A DNA stretch of 7,516 bases from an uncultured Collinsella sp. (GTDB lineage Bacteria > Actinomycetota > Coriobacteriia > Coriobacteriales > Coriobacteriaceae). The notes under the pieces were generated by a model. The model was not told where the DNA came from and made no database searches. It saw only the letters and a program-made list of their open reading frames with translations. The stretch lies in assembly GCA_902494855.1 (NCBI GenBank), contig CABUVC010000079.1:1-7516 (forward strand). Reading direction: 5' to 3'. The position numbers and the translations under genes are program-made. Positions 4,410-7,516 of this stretch are shown here, in pieces. Each line of letters begins with the position of its first letter. The stretch's first letter is position 1.

Positions 4410-7307
4410 ATGACCCAGCCCCTGCCCTGGGAAAAGAACGCCACAGCCCCCGTGCCGCCCGCGCCGGAGCCCGTGCCGCTTGATGCATACGCCGCCCCCG
4501 CCGCGCCGGAGCCCGAGCTCGTCCCGCTCGACATCTATGACGCTCCCGCGCCGGCCCCTGCGCCCGTAAAGCCGCTCGTCGACATCGACAGCCTCAATCC
4601 TGCCCAGCGCGAGGCGGTACTCACCACCGAGGGCCCACTGCTGGTCCTCGCCGGCGCTGGCTCGGGCAAGACCCGCGTCTTGACCTTCCGCATCGCGCAT
4701 ATGCTCGGCGACCTGGGCGTTAAGCCTTGGCAGGTTCTTGCCATCACGTTTACCAACAAGGCGGCGGCCGAGATGCGCGAGCGTCTGGCGGCGCTCATCC
4801 CCAGTGGCACCCGCGGCATGTGGGTGTGCACCTTCCATGCCATGTGCGTGCGCATGCTGCGCGAGGACGCCGACCTGCTGGGCTACACCGGTCAGTTCAC
4901 CATCTACGATGACGACGATTCCAAGCGCATGGTGCGCGACATTATGCAGGCGCTCGGCATCGAGCAAAAGCAGTTCCCCATCAACATGATCCGCAGCAAG
5001 ATCAGCTCGGCCAAAAACGCCATGATCGGCCCCGAGGACATGCTCAAGTCCGCCGATAGTCCCAACGACAAAAAGGCCGCGCAGGTCTACCTGGAGCTGG
5101 AGCGCCGCCTGCGCGCCGCCAACGCGATGGACTTCGACGACCTGCTCGTGCGCACGCTCGAGCTACTGCGCACCCGCCCCGAAGTGCTCGACAAGTACCA
5201 GGAGCGCTTCCGCTACATTAGCGTCGACGAGTATCAGGATACCAACCACGTCCAGTACGAGATCGCCAACCTGCTGGCCGCCAAGTACCAAAACCTCATG
5301 GTCGTGGGCGACGACGACCAGTCCATTTACAGCTGGCGTGGCGCCGACATCACTAACATCCTGGACTTTGAGCAGGACTTTAAAAACTGCAAGACCGTTA
5401 AGCTGGAGCAGAACTACCGCTCCACGGGTCACATCCTGAACGCCGCCAACGCCGTGGTGCGCCACAACTCGCAGCGCAAGGATAAGCGCCTGTTTACGGC
5501 TGAGGGCGACGGCGAGAAGATCCAGGCCTTCCAGGCGAGCGACGAGCGCGACGAGGGCCGCTGGATTGCCGGCGAGATCGAGAAGCTGCATGCCAAGGGT
5601 ACGAGCTACGACGATATCGCTGTGTTCTACCGCACCAACGCCCAGTCGCGTATTCTCGAAGATATGTTCCTGCGCGCGGGTGTGCCCTACAAGATCGTGG
5701 GCGGCACGCGATTCTTCGATCGCGCCGAGATCCGCGACGTCATGGCCTACCTCAAGATGATTGTGAACCCGGCCGACGAGATGAGCGTCAAGCGTGTCAT
5801 CAACACGCCGCGTCGCGGCATCGGCTCCACCTCGATTCAAAAGATCGAGCAGTTGGCGCGCGACAACCGCTGCTCGTTCTTCCAGGCCTGCGAGATTGCG
5901 ACAGCCGAGACCGGCATGTTTAGCGCCAAGGTGCGCAACGGCCTGTCGAGCTTTGTGTCGCTGGTGCGCGAGGGCCGTCGCATGGACGGCGAGCTCAAGG
6001 ACGTCGTCGAGATGATTGTCGATAAGACGGGCCTGCTGCAGGCTTTTCGCGCCGAGGGCACCATGGAATCCGAGAGCCGCGCCGAGAACATTCAGGAATT
6101 CCTGGGCGTTGCCGCCGAATTTGAGGAGACGCATGAGGATATCGAGGGTACGCTCGAGAGCTTAGAAGAGCTGCGCGCAGCCGGTGTTGCCGACGTGCCC
6201 GCCGCCGAGCCCGAGCCCGTCGTGGTGAGCGCACCCGCGCCCGAGCCGGGACCGTCCGCGCCCACGTCTTCGTTCGAGGCACTCGTCGGTGCTCGTGACG
6301 CCGCGGGCGCCAATCCGCTCGATAGCCTGGCCGCTCCGGCGCTCTCGCCGCAGGACGCCCTGGCCGCCGCCATCGCGGGCAACGCGTATGCCACGCCGAC
6401 GGAGCTGCCGGCGGGTGCCGTGCATGCCGACGAAATCGAGCGCACCTACGGTCCACTTACCTGTAAGGCGCTGCCGGCGCTCATGGAATGGTTGGCCCTG
6501 CGCTCCGACCTGGATTCCCTGGCCGGCGAGACGCATGCCATCACCATGATGACCATCCATTCCGCCAAGGGTCTGGAGTTCCCGGCGGTGTTCGTGGCCG
6601 GCATGGAGGAGGGTATCTTCCCGCACGTGCACGACTTTGGCGGCAGCGATGACCCGGGCAAGCTCGAGGAGGAGCGTCGCCTGGCCTACGTTGCCATCAC
6701 GCGTGCCCGTAAGCGCCTGTTCCTGACCTATGCGGCCACGCGTCGCACCTACGGCTCGACCTCTGCCAACCCGCGCTCGCGCTTCCTCAACGAGATTCCG
6801 TTTGAGGATATCGAGTTTAGCGGTATCGGTTCTGCCGGTTTTGAGGGCACGGGATGGGAGAAGCGCGGCGACCGTCACGGCACTTTTGGCTCGGGCATGG
6901 GTTCGGATATGTATGGCGGCAAGGTGTTCGGTTCGCATACGCGCTCGACCGGCGGCTCCGGATCGCGCGGCGGATCGAGCTTCGACGATTTCTTTGGCGG
7001 CAGCAGCTATGGGACCGAGCGCCATCGTGGGGTCTCGCCCGACGCCGGCCGTGTTGCCTCGACCTTTGGCTCGGGCGCGCCGCGAGCCAAAAAGCCGTCG
7101 TCCAAGGTGTCGCCGACGGTGGAGCGCAAAGTCGATCGCGCCAGCGCGTCGCAGGACTTTGCCGCGGGCGATACCGTGAGCCACAAGACCTTTGGCACCG
7201 GTACCGTGATCTCGGTCGCTGGAGACATGATCGAGGTTCAATTCGAAAAGACCGGCCAGACCAAAAAGCTTATGAAAGGTTTTGCACCGATCGTCAAGCT
7301 GTCGTGA
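4410..7307 (+). CDS. pcrA: ATP-dependent DNA helicase, UvrD/PcrA (superfamily 1A)
   Basis: A 3'-5' DNA translocase/helicase expected to act in nucleotide-excision repair, removal of recombinase filaments and replication-transcription conflicts. It has 965 residues; typical PcrA has about 720-750. Motifs in order: Q motif LNPAQREAV (about 62-70), Walker A GAGSGKT (82-88, K87), Ia ITFTNKAAAEMRER, Ib TFHAMC, Walker B DEYQDTN (273-279), III GDDDQSIYSWRG (300-311), IV LEQNYRS, V MTIHSAKGLEFP (714-725), VI EERRLAYVAITRAR (754-767). All catalytic residues are present. The C-terminus (about 914-963, GDTVSHKTFGTGTV ... KLMKGFAPIVKL) matches the Tudor-like RNA-polymerase-binding domain of PcrA, which favours PcrA over other UvrD-like helicases. 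The extra length comes from an N-terminal Pro/Ala-rich extension (about 1-57), a Pro/Ala/Glu insertion at about 590-687 before motif V, and a Gly/Ser-rich linker at about 811-912. ATG 4410 was chosen from GAGGAG 6 nt upstream. It is probably transcribed alone. Confidence 0.97.
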   Translation: MTQPLPWEKNATAPVPPAPEPVPLDAYAAPAAPEPELVPLDIYDAPAPAPAPVKPLVDIDSLNPAQREAVLTTEGPLLVLAGAGSGKTRVLTFRIAHMLGDLGVKPWQVLAITFTNKAAAEMRERLAALIPSGTRGMWVCTFHAMCVRMLREDADLLGYTGQFTIYDDDDSKRMVRDIMQALGIEQKQFPINMIRSKISSAKNAMIGPEDMLKSADSPNDKKAAQVYLELERRLRAANAMDFDDLLVRTLELLRTRPEVLDKYQERFRYISVDEYQDTNHVQYEIANLLAAKYQNLMVVGDDDQSIYSWRGADITNILDFEQDFKNCKTVKLEQNYRSTGHILNAANAVVRHNSQRKDKRLFTAEGDGEKIQAFQASDERDEGRWIAGEIEKLHAKGTSYDDIAVFYRTNAQSRILEDMFLRAGVPYKIVGGTRFFDRAEIRDVMAYLKMIVNPADEMSVKRVINTPRRGIGSTSIQKIEQLARDNRCSFFQACEIATAETGMFSAKVRNGLSSFVSLVREGRRMDGELKDVVEMIVDKTGLLQAFRAEGTMESESRAENIQEFLGVAAEFEETHEDIEGTLESLEELRAAGVADVPAAEPEPVVVSAPAPEPGPSAPTSSFEALVGARDAAGANPLDSLAAPALSPQDALAAAIAGNAYATPTELPAGAVHADEIERTYGPLTCKALPALMEWLALRSDLDSLAGETHAITMMTIHSAKGLEFPAVFVAGMEEGIFPHVHDFGGSDDPGKLEEERRLAYVAITRARKRLFLTYAATRRTYGSTSANPRSRFLNEIPFEDIEFSGIGSAGFEGTGWEKRGDRHGTFGSGMGSDMYGGKVFGSHTRSTGGSGSRGGSSFDDFFGGSSYGTERHRGVSPDAGRVASTFGSGAPRAKKPSSKVSPTVERKVDRASASQDFAAGDTVSHKTFGTGTVISVAGDMIEVQFEKTGQTKKLMKGFAPIVKLS

Positions 7308-7314
7308 TCCCGGC

Positions 7315-7444
7315 GGACCTGGGCGGGCGTATGGGGCAACATCACCTGCTCGGACAGTCCTGCGCAAGACGGAGGCCACATTAAGTGGCCTCCTTTGCGT
7401 GCGGAACTCGCGATCGATGTTGCCCCATACACCCGCCCAGGTCC
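7315..7444. repeat. 130-bp nested inverted repeat directly after pcrA
   Basis: The outer arms 7315-7343 and 7416-7444 are complementary at 28 of 29 positions; the only mismatch is C7328 against A7431, which becomes a G-U pair in - strand RNA. Inside are short paired blocks (7358-7360 with 7403-7405; 7363-7367 with 7395-7399) and the 9-bp terminator stem at 7371-7393. The element begins 8 nt after the pcrA stop codon. Its arm sequence is unrelated to the uppP and usp elements. Confidence 0.9.
7371..7396 (+). terminator. Intrinsic terminator of pcrA
   Basis: GGAGGCCAC (7371-7379) pairs perfectly with GTGGCCTCC (7385-7393) around the loop ATTAA, followed by a short TTT (7394-7396). The stem is strong but the T-run is short, so efficiency may depend on the surrounding structure. 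It lies 64 nt after the pcrA stop. Confidence 0.7.
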
Positions 7445-7516
7445 TTGGGTAACGTTGCTGGACGAACATCGCTCTGCTCGTTCGCTTTTTGGTCTGGAGA
7501 GCCGGGTGGGCTGATA

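Noticed and set aside
4070..7444. Nested palindromes after stop codons as integron attC sites
   Set aside because: The architecture recalls attC, but the RYYYAAC and GTTRRRY core sites are not at the arm ends, arms are too perfect, and the genes are chromosomal housekeeping genes with their own promoters.
6162..7469. 435-codon open frame on the - strand antisense to pcrA
   Set aside because: It is a shadow of the PcrA frame, with Arg/Gly/Ala-biased composition, no domain and no ribosome site.
7463..7490. CGAAC/GTTCG stem followed by a T-run near the window end as a second terminator
   Set aside because: Only 5 bp with a 12-nt loop; too weak to support.
1..7516. CRISPR array, tRNA, rRNA, insertion sequence or prophage genes
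   Set aside because: No regularly spaced repeats, tRNA cloverleaf, transposase or integrase frame was seen on either strand.

Overview
The window is high-GC, densely coding bacterial DNA. Its protein types, GC-rich codon choice and gene content suggest an actinobacterium of the Coriobacteriia, most like Collinsella. That placement is an inference from general resemblance, not a search result.

Layout from left to right: the 3' end of an unrecognised gene (1-279); a two-component pair on the + strand, an OmpR/PhoB-type response regulator (458-1129) and a short-loop, two-TM histidine kinase of BceS-like type (1139-2182); a strong bidirectional terminator (2214-2247); a universal stress protein on the - strand (2387-2824); undecaprenyl-diphosphatase uppP on the + strand (best start TTG 3074, to 4054); a 355-nt gap with a terminator, hairpins and a candidate promoter; and the UvrD/PcrA helicase (4410-7307), followed by another terminator. 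The last 70 bases hold no gene that I can support.

Functionally, the kinase/regulator pair and UppP both fit the cell-envelope theme. BceS-like kinases commonly sense attack on undecaprenyl-linked wall synthesis, and UppP regenerates the undecaprenyl phosphate carrier. No ABC transporter partner is visible for the kinase. Usp and PcrA are ordinary housekeeping or stress genes.

The most striking unexplained signal is structural. Right after the stop codons of usp, uppP and pcrA there are long nested inverted repeats with unrelated arm sequences but similar architecture: a long GC-rich outer stem around an inner hairpin. At uppP and pcrA the inner hairpin is an intrinsic terminator. A weaker nested hairpin sits in the pcrA leader region, and two mutually exclusive hairpins follow the first, partial gene. 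UppP and PcrA also both carry Ala/Pro/acidic low-complexity insertions that are unusual for their families.
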